Shown here one piece after another: positions 16,577 to 24,505 of a DNA stretch of 64,000 nt. The notes under the pieces are model-generated. The model ran no database searches. It saw nothing but the letters and a program-made list of their open reading frames with translations, and had not been told where the DNA came from. The position numbers and the translations under genes are program-made. Within the stretch, counting starts at the first letter, position 1. Every line of letters starts with the position of its first letter. The DNA comes from Pseudomonadota bacterium (GTDB lineage: Bacteria; Pseudomonadota; Alphaproteobacteria; Azospirillales; Azospirillaceae): assembly GCA_023423695.1 (NCBI GenBank), contig JAFAFA010000027.1, positions 62,001 to 126,000 on the forward strand, in the 5' to 3' direction.

Positions 16577-17140
16577 TCACAGCTTTTCCAGGGTGACGTT
16601 TTCGTTGGTGTAGACGCAGATGCCGGCGGCGATCCTCATCGCCTTGCGTGCCACGGCCTCCGCGTCCATTCCGTCGATGTCGATCAGCGCACGGGCCGCC
16701 GACAGGGCGTAGGATCCGCCGGAGCCGATGCCGATCAGCCCGTCCTCCGGCTCCAGCACGTCGCCGTTGCCGGTCAGCACGAGGCTGACACTCTTGTCGG
16801 CCACCGCCATCATCGCTTCCAGGCGGCGCAGGTAGCGGTCGGTCCGCCAGTCCTTCGCCATCTCCACGCAGGCGCGGGTCAGCTGGCCGGGATACTGCTC
16901 CAGCTTGCCTTCCAGCCGCTCGAACAGGGTCAGCGCGTCGGCGGTGGCGCCGGCGAAGCCAGCCATCACCGTGCCGCCAGCCAGCCAGCGGACCTTGCGC
17001 GCATTGGCCTTCATCACCGTCTGGCCGACAGAGACCTGCCCGTCGCCGGCGATCACCACCTGACCGTTCTTGCGCACGGACAGGATGGTGGTGCCGTGCC
17101 ATTGGATGGGATCGTGAGGATTGGAGGCTGGGTAGGTCAT
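16577..17140 (-). CDS. hslV: ATP-dependent protease proteolytic subunit HslV
   Basis: Threonine peptidase of the HslVU complex, related to proteasome beta subunits. The ATG at 17140 gives 187 residues; the sequence HGTTILSVRKNGQVVIAGDG places the nucleophile at Thr17, so a 16-residue propeptide would be removed, longer than the single Met removed in E. coli but common in alphaproteobacteria. GDGQVS and the later GSGGSYALSAARAL are typical. Transcribed just before hslU. An upstream extension of the frame lacks homology and was not used. Confidence 0.97.
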   Translation of the reverse strand: MTYPASNPHDPIQWHGTTILSVRKNGQVVIAGDGQVSVGQTVMKANARKVRWLAGGTVMAGFAGATADALTLFERLEGKLEQYPGQLTRACVEMAKDWRTDRYLRRLEAMMAVADKSVSLVLTGNGDVLEPEDGLIGIGSGGSYALSAARALIDIDGMDAEAVARKAMRIAAGICVYTNENVTLEKL

Positions 17141-17241
17141 GCGCAAACCATGCAGGAAAAGGGGAGCCGCCCGCCGCCCCGGAAAGGCGCACCATAATGA
17201 AGGCACAAACCCCCTTGAGCCACGGCGGCAGGGCATCCGGT

Positions 17242-18813
17242 CTATGTGGGAGGGGCGCGGTCCCCGTCAAGAACATCGCTGTCAAGCTCCCCATCCTCCA
17301 CCCAGGGATCGGCCGAAGCGTCGGACGGACTGCCGAAGCCCTGCCGCTTCCGTTCCGTTGCTTGAGCCCGGTTGCGGCCTGACCGATCCTGTTTGGATGG
17401 CGGAGCGGACAGGCTCGGCCCCGCCGGATCCGCCCCCAGCCGGTCGAGCAGCGGACCGACCGCCAGGAACTCGACCAGCCCGGCCGGCGTGGCCACCGAG
17501 CGGCCGGCGGACGGCGCCAAGCCGACCAGCATGCCGTCGGCATCCAGCAGAGGATCGCCGGCCTCCGTCACTGCCGAGAACAGCGCGGCGGAGCCCAGAT
17601 CCGCCTGGATCATCGTGGCACCGTGTCTCTCTCCGGATCGCAGGCCGCCGACGATCCCCTCGATCTCCTTGCCCCGTCCGCCGGGGACCGCCCGCACCGG
17701 CTCGCTGACGCGCAAGGTCCCGGTGCGGACGGGAAGGGCGGTCAGCCGCGCCGGCACCCTCACCAGCGCGAAGCCGCTCGCCGCATCGCGCCCAACCACC
17801 CAGCCGGTCAACTCCACCCCGCGTGCCGGCCGAACGGTGACCGTGGGGTCGGATCCGGGGAGGGGAGCCAGCAGCACGGCCTGCACCTCGCCCGCCACAT
17901 CGGTCTCTCCGATGACGAACCCATGGGAAAGGCCCGATGAGCCGCCAACGGCCACCCGCGCCGATGCGACCCGGTCGGACCCGGATCCGGTCCGCAGCAA
18001 AAGCCGGCCCGCCGATGGGTAAGGGGATGCTGAACCCGGAGTGGCAACCGCCGGAGTCAGCGGGATCGGCCCGGATCCGGTGGGTGCTGCTGTCGAAACC
18101 ATCGCTGCCGCCGTCGTCGCCGGAGCGGGCAGGGGGCCGCCCGACAGCAGGGCGCGGAATCCCGCATCGGCGGCGAGCGCTTCCACCGCGGCGGCGAACG
18201 CCTCCTCCATCAGCAGGGTGTCGCCCTGGGGCACGCCGCGCTCCTGCGCCGTGGCGCCGGTGGTGACGATGCGGTGGACGAGCCCGCCGCCGCGCGTGTC
18301 GTAGACCGTCCATTCCACCTTGACGCTGCCGGTGCCGGAACTGCCCTTGCTGCTGCCGGTCAGCCAGTTGACGCGGTGGCACAACTCCAACTGCACGTCG
18401 CGCAGGTCGCCCTGCACCGTGAAACGGGCTCGGCTGCGGTTGCCGTCGGGACTGTCGGGACCCCCGGGCCGCCCGACAACGTCGAAGCCGGCGGCGGTCA
18501 TCACCTCACTGAACCGCTCCTCGAAGGTGGAACCGCGGCGCATGTTGACGCCGCTGGTCCAATAGACATCGTCATAGGGCGGGGCGCAGTCGATGCCCCA
18601 GACATAGCGGCCGATCTGCATCCCGCGCCGCATCGACCCGATGGCAAGCTCGCCGAAGCGGATAGGGGCCGTGGTCCCGGCAGCGACCGGCGGCGCCGTT
18701 TTGCCGGCCTGCGGGGGCGGGGAGCTACCGCCGCAGCCGGCTGGCAGCAAGCCGAGAAGCAGTACCAGGAACGTTGCAGGGAGTGCGGCGAATGGGCGCT
18801 GGTGGGGCATCAT
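17242..18813 (-). CDS. lipoprotein with a degenerate trypsin/HtrA-like C-terminal domain
   Basis: Not a recognised named protein. The 523-residue product has a lipoprotein signal (LPAGC, Cys27), an N-terminal domain (~50-225) of unknown type with DVYWTSGVNMRRGSTFEERF, a Pro/Ala/Ser linker (~225-265) and a C-terminal region (~268-460) that follows the order of an S1C/HtrA protease: VVGRDAASGFALVRV (339-353), IQADL (402-406) and AGDPLLDADGMLVGL (418-432). The normal GNSGGP serine motif is replaced by TEAGDP, the catalytic-Asp segment reads SGFAL, and no His motif is seen, so it is probably an inactive protease fold. It lies 101 bp upstream of hslVU on the same strand and diverges from hisB. Confidence 0.75.
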   Translation of the reverse strand: MMPHQRPFAALPATFLVLLLGLLPAGCGGSSPPPQAGKTAPPVAAGTTAPIRFGELAIGSMRRGMQIGRYVWGIDCAPPYDDVYWTSGVNMRRGSTFEERFSEVMTAAGFDVVGRPGGPDSPDGNRSRARFTVQGDLRDVQLELCHRVNWLTGSSKGSSGTGSVKVEWTVYDTRGGGLVHRIVTTGATAQERGVPQGDTLLMEEAFAAAVEALAADAGFRALLSGGPLPAPATTAAAMVSTAAPTGSGPIPLTPAVATPGSASPYPSAGRLLLRTGSGSDRVASARVAVGGSSGLSHGFVIGETDVAGEVQAVLLAPLPGSDPTVTVRPARGVELTGWVVGRDAASGFALVRVPARLTALPVRTGTLRVSEPVRAVPGGRGKEIEGIVGGLRSGERHGATMIQADLGSAALFSAVTEAGDPLLDADGMLVGLAPSAGRSVATPAGLVEFLAVGPLLDRLGADPAGPSLSAPPSKQDRSGRNRAQATERKRQGFGSPSDASADPWVEDGELDSDVLDGDRAPPT

Positions 18814-18948
18814 AAGCGGCTATGCACGCAGTGAGTGTGAAGCAAGGTACTCCGCACACCTTCGTAGGACAATCGTCGGAATGGACAAGCCGCGCATCAA
18901 TCGTGCCGGATGCTGGCGCGCAGGGATGCTTCCTGCTACAAAACCGCC

Positions 18949-19572
18949 ATGGACCAGACCCCCATCAACGGCGGCCGCCGCGCCTCGATCGAGCGGAACA
19001 CCACAGAGACCCGGATCCGGGTCGCGCTGAACCTTGACGGCACCGGCGTCTACGACGTCAAGACGGGGGTCGGCTTCCTCGACCATATGCTGGAGCAGCT
19101 GTCGCGGCACAGCCTGATGGATCTGACGGTCCTGGCAGATGGCGACCTGCACATCGATTACCACCACACGACCGAGGACACCGGCATCGCCATCGGCATG
19201 GCGGTGGCGAAGGCGCTGGGCGACCGCAAGGGCATCCAGCGCTACGGCCATTCCTATGTCCCGATGGACGAGACGCTGACGCGGGTGGCCCTGGACTTCT
19301 CCAACCGGCCCTACCTGATCTGGAAGGTGAACTTCACCCGCGACAAGATCGGCGATTTCGACACCGAGCTGTTCCGTGAGTGGTTCCAGGCCTTCGCCAT
19401 GGCCGCCGGCGTGACGCTGCACGTCGAAAACCTGTATGGCGAGAACAATCACCATATCGTGGAAAGCTGCTACAAGGCGCTTGCCCGCGCGCTGCGCGCC
19501 GGGGTGGAGATCGACCCGCGCAAGCGCGATGCGGTGCCCTCCACCAAGGGCACGCTCGGCGGATCGCTCTGA
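18949..19572 (+). CDS. hisB: imidazoleglycerol-phosphate dehydratase
   Basis: Dehydrates imidazole glycerol phosphate to imidazole acetol phosphate, the seventh step of histidine synthesis. The 207-residue stand-alone form lacks the phosphatase domain fused in enterics. Metal-binding repeats are visible: GVGFLDHMLEQLSRH and DYHHTTEDTGIAIG in the first half, and ENNHHIVESCYKALARAL in the second. It ends GTLGGSL, the usual C-terminus. The ATG at 18949 was preferred to an upstream in-frame ATG because it starts the conserved region. First gene of the hisBH-GNAT-AFE cluster. Confidence 0.97.
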   Translation: MDQTPINGGRRASIERNTTETRIRVALNLDGTGVYDVKTGVGFLDHMLEQLSRHSLMDLTVLADGDLHIDYHHTTEDTGIAIGMAVAKALGDRKGIQRYGHSYVPMDETLTRVALDFSNRPYLIWKVNFTRDKIGDFDTELFREWFQAFAMAAGVTLHVENLYGENNHHIVESCYKALARALRAGVEIDPRKRDAVPSTKGTLGGSL

Positions 19573-19636
19573 CGGCGGGGACCCCGGTCCAATCAAAAAC
19601 CCCCTCCGCCGTCCTATCGGAAGGTTTGTCACGTTC

Positions 19637-20281
19637 ATGGAAACGGTCGCGCTGATCGATTACGGCTCCGGCAACCTGCGCTCCGCCGCCAAGGCGATCG
19701 AGCGCGCGGCCGGCGAAGCCGAAGCCTCCTACAATGTCCTCGTCACCTCCGACGCCGATGCGGTCCTCCACGCCGACCGCGTGGTTCTGCCGGGCGTCGG
19801 TGCCTTCGCCGATTGCAAGCGCGGCCTGTCGGAGGTCCCCGGCATGCTCGAAGCGCTGGAAGAGGTGGTGCACCGCCGCGGCAGACCTTTCCTGGGCATC
19901 TGCGTCGGCATGCAGCTGATGGCGGAACGTGGGCGCGAATATGGCGTGACCGAGGGGCTGGGCTGGATTCGGGGCGAGGTGGTGAAGCTGGAGCCGGCGG
20001 ATCGGTCCCTGAAAATCCCGCATATGGGCTGGAACGAGCTGAACATCCGCCATCCGCACCCGGTCCTGGCTGGGCTGCCGGAGGGCAGCCATGCCTATTT
20101 CGTCCATTCCTATCAGTTCAAGCTGGCCGATCCCGATACGCTGATCGCGTCGGCCGACTATGGCGGTCCCTTCGCCGCGGTGGTCGGGCGCGACAATCTG
20201 GTCGGCACCCAGTTCCACCCGGAGAAGAGCCAGGCGACCGGTCTGGCGCTGATCGCCAATTTCCTGCGCTGGAAGGTCTGA
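19637..20281 (+). CDS. hisH: imidazole glycerol phosphate synthase, glutaminase subunit
   Basis: Class I glutamine amidotransferase that supplies ammonia to HisF. The 214-residue protein has the oxyanion loop PGVGAF, the nucleophile in GICVGMQ (Cys89) and the His-Glu pair in GTQFHPEKS (His194, Glu196). The sequence METVALIDYGSGNLRS marks the true start; 64 bp separate it from hisB. It is followed after only 4 bp by an acetyltransferase gene rather than directly by hisA. Confidence 0.97.
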   Translation: METVALIDYGSGNLRSAAKAIERAAGEAEASYNVLVTSDADAVLHADRVVLPGVGAFADCKRGLSEVPGMLEALEEVVHRRGRPFLGICVGMQLMAERGREYGVTEGLGWIRGEVVKLEPADRSLKIPHMGWNELNIRHPHPVLAGLPEGSHAYFVHSYQFKLADPDTLIASADYGGPFAAVVGRDNLVGTQFHPEKSQATGLALIANFLRWKV

Positions 20282-20285
20282 CGCG

Positions 20286-20828
20286 ATGGCCGAGATCGCC
20301 ATCGACAAGGTCGATGCGCTGAAGACCGCCGACCTGCACGACCTGTGCGACGCGGCCGACGACGCCATCCGGGCCGGCGGTGGCTTCGGCTGGGTCGAGC
20401 CGCCGCCGCGCGACGTGATGGAGCGGTTCTGGAAAGGCGTGCTGGTGGTGCCGGAACGGGTGCTGTTCGTCGCCCGCCTGGACGGGGTGGTGGCCGGATC
20501 CGCCCAGCTGGTCAAGCCGCCGCGCAACAACGAGGCGCAGGCCCATGCCGCCCAGCTGACCACCAGCTTCGTCGCCCCCTGGGCACGCGGCCACGGCCTT
20601 GCGCGCCGGCTGACCATGGCGGTGGTGGACGAAGCCTGCGCCGCCGGTTTCCAGGTGCTGAACCTGGATGTCCGCGTGACCCAGGAGGCGGCCATCGCGC
20701 TCTATGAATCGCTCGGCTTCAGGCGCTGGGGAACCCATCCCTTCTATGCGCTGGTGCAGGGCAAGCCGCTCGCCGGCCATTTCTACTGCAAAGACCTCCA
20801 GCCTGCCCACCAGCCGCCCGCCCAATAA
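20286..20828 (+). CDS. GNAT family N-acetyltransferase inside the his operon
   Basis: A 180-residue acetyl-CoA-dependent acetyltransferase of unknown substrate. The acetyl-CoA-binding signature is seen in VAPWARGHGLARRLTMAVVDEA (residues ~97-118, an R/Q-x-x-G-x-G/A-type loop), followed by the C-terminal beta strand and YESLGFRRWG. It begins 4 bp after hisH and ends 31 bp before hisA, so it is almost certainly cotranscribed with the histidine genes. Protein or small-molecule acetylation are both possible; no histidine-pathway function is known to me for it. Confidence 0.88.
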   Translation: MAEIAIDKVDALKTADLHDLCDAADDAIRAGGGFGWVEPPPRDVMERFWKGVLVVPERVLFVARLDGVVAGSAQLVKPPRNNEAQAHAAQLTTSFVAPWARGHGLARRLTMAVVDEACAAGFQVLNLDVRVTQEAAIALYESLGFRRWGTHPFYALVQGKPLAGHFYCKDLQPAHQPPAQ

Positions 20829-20859
20829 CCGCCAGCAACGCCATAGGAAGACGCCAGCG

Positions 20860-21606
20860 ATGATCATCTACCCCGCCATCGACCTCAAGGACGGTGCCTG
20901 CGTCCGCCTGCTGCGCGGCGAGATGAGCCAGGCCACGGTCTTCAACACCGATCCCGGCGAACAGGCCCGCCTGTTCCAGAGCCAGGGCTTCGAATGGCTG
21001 CATCTGGTCGACCTCAACGGCGCTTTCGAAGGCAAGCCGGTGAACGGCGCCGCGGTCGAGAGCATCCTGAAATCCGTCACCATCCCGGTGCAGCTCGGCG
21101 GCGGCATCCGTGATCTGAACACCATCGGCATGTGGCTGGAAAAGGGCGTCAGCCGCGTCATCCTGGGCACGGTGGCTCTGCGTGACCCCGATCTGGTCAA
21201 GACCGCCTGCCGCGAGTTCCCGGGCAAGGTCGCCGTCGGCATCGACGCCCGTGAAGGTTATGTCGCCGTGGCCGGCTGGGCCGAGACCTCCGACATCAAG
21301 GCGCTGGATCTGGCGCTGAAGTTCGAGGATTGCGGCGTCGCCGCCATCATCTACACCGACATCAACCGCGACGGCGCCATGGGTGGCGTCAATGTGGAGT
21401 CGACCTCCGACCTCGCCTTCCACCTGACCACGCCGGTCATCGCGTCCGGCGGTGTCTCCTCCATCGAGGACCTGAAAGCGCTGAAGCTGGAGGAGGACAC
21501 CGGGATCGAGGGCGTGATCTGCGGCCGTGCGCTGTACGATGGCCGGATCGATCCCCGGGAAGCGCTGGCCCTGCTCTCCGCCACCGCCGTCGAGGACGCC
21601 GACTGA
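20860..21606 (+). CDS. hisA: 1-(5-phosphoribosyl)-5-[(5-phosphoribosylamino)methylideneamino]imidazole-4-carboxamide isomerase
   Basis: Amadori isomerase of histidine synthesis, converting ProFAR to PRFAR in a TIM barrel. The 248-residue protein has the catalytic Asp8 in PAIDLKDG and the second catalytic aspartate in YTDINRDGAMGG. Two half-barrel phosphate-binding segments (GGGIRDL and ASGGVSS) are present. The ATG at 20860 follows AGGAAGACG and gives family length. Its stop codon overlaps the hisF start (TGATG). Confidence 0.97.
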   Translation: MIIYPAIDLKDGACVRLLRGEMSQATVFNTDPGEQARLFQSQGFEWLHLVDLNGAFEGKPVNGAAVESILKSVTIPVQLGGGIRDLNTIGMWLEKGVSRVILGTVALRDPDLVKTACREFPGKVAVGIDAREGYVAVAGWAETSDIKALDLALKFEDCGVAAIIYTDINRDGAMGGVNVESTSDLAFHLTTPVIASGGVSSIEDLKALKLEEDTGIEGVICGRALYDGRIDPREALALLSATAVEDAD

Positions 21607-22391
21607 TGCTGAAGATGCGCGTCATCCCCTGCCTGGACGTCAAGGACGGCCGGGTGGTGAAGGGGGTCAACTTCGTCGATCTCGTCGATGCCGGCGATCC
21701 GGTGGAGCAGGCCCGCGTCTATGACCGCGAGGGCGCGGACGAGCTGACCTTCCTCGACATCACCGCCAGCCACGAGAACCGCGACACCATCTTCGACGTG
21801 GTGCGGCGGACGGCGGAGCAGGTCTTCATGCCGCTGACCGTCGGCGGCGGCGTGCGCACGGTGGACGACATCCGCAAGCTGCTGCTGGCCGGCGCCGACA
21901 AGGTGTCGATCAACACCGCGGCGATCCATCGCCCCGACTTCGTGCGCGAGGGCGCGGAGAAGTTCGGCGCCCAGTGCATCGTCGTCGCCATCGACGCCAA
22001 GAAGGTCGCTCCCGGCAAATGGGAGGTCTTCACCCACGGCGGCCGCAACGCCACCGGCATCGACGCGGTGGACTGGGCCAAGCGGATGGAATCGTTGGGA
22101 GCCGGCGAAATCCTGCTGACCTCGATGGACCGCGACGGCACCAAGAGCGGCTTCGACCTGGAGCTGACGCGCACCGTGGCGGACTCGATCCGCATTCCGG
22201 TGATCGCGTCCGGCGGCGTCGGCACGCTCGACCATCTGGTGGAGGGCATCCGCGAGGGCCACGCCACCGCGGTGCTCGCCGCCTCGATCTTCCACTTCGG
22301 CACCTACACCATCGGTCAGGCCAAGGCGGCGCTGAGTGCCGCCGGCATCCCGGTGCGCCCGGCCCGGGCGTTGGAGACGGCGAATGGGTGA
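21606..22391 (+). CDS. hisF: imidazole glycerol phosphate synthase, cyclase subunit
   Basis: TIM-barrel partner of HisH that uses ammonia and PRFAR to make imidazole glycerol phosphate and AICAR. The 261-residue protein has catalytic Asp11 in VIPCLDVKDGRVVKG and the second aspartate in TSMDRDGTKSG, plus VGGGVRTVDD and ASGGVGTLDHL phosphate loops. Its first base is the last base of the hisA stop; its end overlaps hisE by 8 bp. Closely related in sequence design to HisA, reflecting an old gene duplication. Confidence 0.97.
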   Translation: MLKMRVIPCLDVKDGRVVKGVNFVDLVDAGDPVEQARVYDREGADELTFLDITASHENRDTIFDVVRRTAEQVFMPLTVGGGVRTVDDIRKLLLAGADKVSINTAAIHRPDFVREGAEKFGAQCIVVAIDAKKVAPGKWEVFTHGGRNATGIDAVDWAKRMESLGAGEILLTSMDRDGTKSGFDLELTRTVADSIRIPVIASGGVGTLDHLVEGIREGHATAVLAASIFHFGTYTIGQAKAALSAAGIPVRPARALETANG

Positions 22392-22767
22392 CAAGAAGTC
22401 GGCCGAAAAGGCGGCGGAGAGGTCCGCAGAGAAGGCGCCGGCCCCGCTGGGCGCCGAGGTGCTCGACCGCCTGTTCGTCACCGTCCAGGGCCGCAAGGGC
22501 GCCGATCCGGAGACCTCCTACACCGCGAAGCTCTACAGCCGCGGCACCGCCAAGATCGCCCAGAAGGTGGGCGAGGAGGCGGTTGAGGCGATCCTGGAGG
22601 CGGTGCGCGGCGACAAGGCGGCGCTGGCCGCCGAATCCGCCGACCTGCTCTATCACCTGCTGGTGCTGTGGGCCGACCTGGGGCTGGATCCGGCGGAGGT
22701 CTGGACCAAGCTTGCCCAGCGCGAGGGCACCAGCGGCATCGACGAGAAGAAATCCCGCAAGGCTTGA
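22384..22767 (+). CDS. hisE: phosphoribosyl-ATP pyrophosphatase
   Basis: Hydrolyses phosphoribosyl-ATP to phosphoribosyl-AMP, the second step of histidine synthesis; separate from HisI here. The 127-residue protein has the all-alpha MazG-like fold signature KIAQKVGEEAVEAILEA followed by LAAESADLLYHLLVLW, carrying the metal-binding acidic residues. A ~20-residue Lys/Ala/Glu-rich N-terminal extension precedes the domain. It overlaps the hisF end by 8 bp and is followed by the HIT gene after 30 bp. Confidence 0.96.
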   Translation: MGDKKSAEKAAERSAEKAPAPLGAEVLDRLFVTVQGRKGADPETSYTAKLYSRGTAKIAQKVGEEAVEAILEAVRGDKAALAAESADLLYHLLVLWADLGLDPAEVWTKLAQREGTSGIDEKKSRKA

Positions 22768-22797
22768 ACGGGATTCCCCAGAAAGAGGACGCACGCG

Positions 22798-23166
22798 ATG
22801 GCCAAGAGCTATGACGACAGCAACGTGTTCGCCCGCATCCTGCGCGGCGAAATCCCGTGCAAGAAGGTGCACGAGACCGAGCACGCGCTCGCCTTCCACG
22901 ACATCGACCCGCAGACGCCGACCCATGTGCTGGTGATCCCGAAGGGCGCCTACATCGACATGGACGACTTCACCGCCAAGGCGTCGGAGGCCGAGATCGC
23001 CGGCCTGTTCCGTGCTGTGGGCGAGGTCGCCCGCATGGTCGGCGCCGACGGCCCCGGCTACCGCATCCTGTCCAACTGCGGCGAGGCCGCGCACCAGGAA
23101 GTGCCCCACCTGCACATCCACCTGTTCGCCGGGCGCGACCTGGGGCGGATGATCGGCAAGGCTTGA
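22798..23166 (+). CDS. hinT: HIT family hydrolase (HinT-like)
   Basis: Purine nucleoside phosphoramidase of the histidine-triad superfamily. The 122-residue protein has NVFARILRGEIPCKKV at the start and the triad HLHIHLF (His104, His106, His108) at the end. AGAAAGAGGA lies upstream of the ATG. It directly follows hisE, an arrangement common in alphaproteobacteria, and is probably the last gene of the transcript. The exact substrate cannot be read from the sequence. Confidence 0.94.
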   Translation: MAKSYDDSNVFARILRGEIPCKKVHETEHALAFHDIDPQTPTHVLVIPKGAYIDMDDFTAKASEAEIAGLFRAVGEVARMVGADGPGYRILSNCGEAAHQEVPHLHIHLFAGRDLGRMIGKA

Positions 23167-23177
23167 GGGGAGTTAAA

Positions 23178-23341
23178 CCCCCACCCTAACCCTCCCCCGC
23201 TCTCAGCGGACCTACGGTCCGCCTGCCGCGTCAGCACAAAGCATAGCTTTGTGCGAGAGCTGGGCAGGGGAGGGGATAAGTGCTTGTTCGGGAAGGTGGC
23301 GGCAGTCCCTCCCCTGCGAAGCGGGGGAGGTTAGGTGGGGG
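23178..23341. repeat. GC-rich intergenic palindromic repeat, copy 2
   Basis: Between the convergent hinT and XRE genes lies an imperfect inverted repeat: CCCCCACCCTAACCCTCCCC at the left end and GGGGGAGGTTAGGTGGGGG at the right end. An inner part has GACCTACGGTCC and AGCATAGCTTTGTGC hairpins. It shares the word GGCGGCAGTCCCT with copy 1 (as reverse complement), but its middle is different. Confidence 0.65.
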
Positions 23342-23370
23342 CGATCGCCAGCCGACACCCCCACAACTCC

Positions 23371-23769
23371 TTACCGCCGCCGCGCCCCCGCCCGCCGCCG
23401 TGCACCCTTCTTCAGCGGCACCGCGTCCAGGATCGCCAGGATCGCGTCGATCCGCTCCTCGTCCAGGTCGCCGATGCGTTCCGACAGCCGGTTGGCCAGC
23501 TCCGTCGCCTTCGCGCTCAAGCCCGCGGTATCGACCGTCACGCGGGGATGGGACAGATCCGCCAACCGTTCCAGCTCCTCCGCCTCGTCCCAGATGATGC
23601 CGAAATAGGCGCAGATCTGCCGGACCAGCTGGGGTGAGGGCTGGCCGCGCTTGCCGTGCTCCAGCGCCGACAGATAGGCGGACGAGATGGACAGATCCGT
23701 CGCCATCTGCTTCAGCGTCACGCCCTTGGCGTTGCGCAGCGACCGGACCCGTTCGCCGAACGGAGTCAT
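23371..23769 (-). CDS. XRE family helix-turn-helix transcriptional regulator
   Basis: A 132-residue DNA-binding protein. Residues 5-65 form a Cro/C1-type domain: FGERVRSLRNAKGVTLKQMA, then LSISSAYLSALEHGKRGQPS with the recognition helix. The C-terminal half has no known domain and ends in a run of basic residues (KKGARRRAGARRR). It lies 24 bp after the Smr gene on the same strand and may be cotranscribed with it. Its target is unknown. Confidence 0.88.
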   Translation of the reverse strand: MTPFGERVRSLRNAKGVTLKQMATDLSISSAYLSALEHGKRGQPSPQLVRQICAYFGIIWDEAEELERLADLSHPRVTVDTAGLSAKATELANRLSERIGDLDEERIDAILAILDAVPLKKGARRRAGARRR

Positions 23770-23793
23770 GTGAAGTCCCTGACTGTTTGGGAC

Positions 23794-24369
23794 TCAGTCC
23801 TTACGGTCGCGCCGCCGTTTGATCAAGACATACAACGCGCCGTCGCCGCCATCCTTGGGCCGGGCCGGCTGGATCGCCAGCACCATCGGACGCAGGGCCG
23901 GATCCGCCAGCCAGCGGGGCGTGGCCTGACGCAGCACGCCCAACCCGCCGAAGCTGCCCTTGCCGGTGATGACCAGGATGCAGCGCCGCCCCTCGTTCCA
24001 GGCGCGGTGGACGAAGGAGGCGAGTGCGGTGTGCGCCTGCGCCTGGGTCATGCCATGCAGATCGATCCGGCCGTCGATCTCCAGTTCACCGCGGCGGAAG
24101 CGGTCGCCGGTGCGGCGGTCGATGTTGGCGGTGGACCCCGGCGTCAGCGGCGGATGGGCCGCGCGGGCCGGACGGGGCGGGGAGGGGAGCTGCTTGGCGG
24201 TTGGCGGCGGGGCGAGGCTGGTCGCCACCGGCTCCTCCACCAGTTCCGCCATGGTCGGCAGGGTCTCCGGCTCGGACTCGACGTGGCGGCCGGGCATCGG
24301 TTCGGCGTCGCGCATGGCGAGCCGCCACAAGCGCCGCTCGTCGGGCGTGGGCAGTCGTCTGCGGGTCAT
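23794..24369 (-). CDS. Smr/MutS2-type domain protein (SmrA-like)
   Basis: A 191-residue protein with a disordered Pro-rich N-terminus and a C-terminal Smr domain (~95-188). The domain motifs are IDLHGMTQAQAH (LHGM at 104-107) and ITGKGSFGG, the (T/S)GxG motif. Smr domains have nicking endonuclease or RNA-cleaving activity in some relatives; which applies here is unknown. The ATG at 24369 gives MTRRRLPTPDERRLWRL, a typical start of alphaproteobacterial homologues. It lies downstream of ccmI on the same strand with a 136-bp gap. Confidence 0.9.
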   Translation of the reverse strand: MTRRRLPTPDERRLWRLAMRDAEPMPGRHVESEPETLPTMAELVEEPVATSLAPPPTAKQLPSPPRPARAAHPPLTPGSTANIDRRTGDRFRRGELEIDGRIDLHGMTQAQAHTALASFVHRAWNEGRRCILVITGKGSFGGLGVLRQATPRWLADPALRPMVLAIQPARPKDGGDGALYVLIKRRRDRKD

Positions 24370-24505
24370 CGGCGCGGAACCTTCTGCGGAAACGAAAAGG
24401 GCGGTGCCGACGGATAAAGCCCGTCGGCCCGCCCCTGTCAATGTGTGTTGCCGCAACGCGAAAGAAAAGGCGCCGGGAGAATTGAAAGGGCGTCGGCGGA
24501 AGGCT

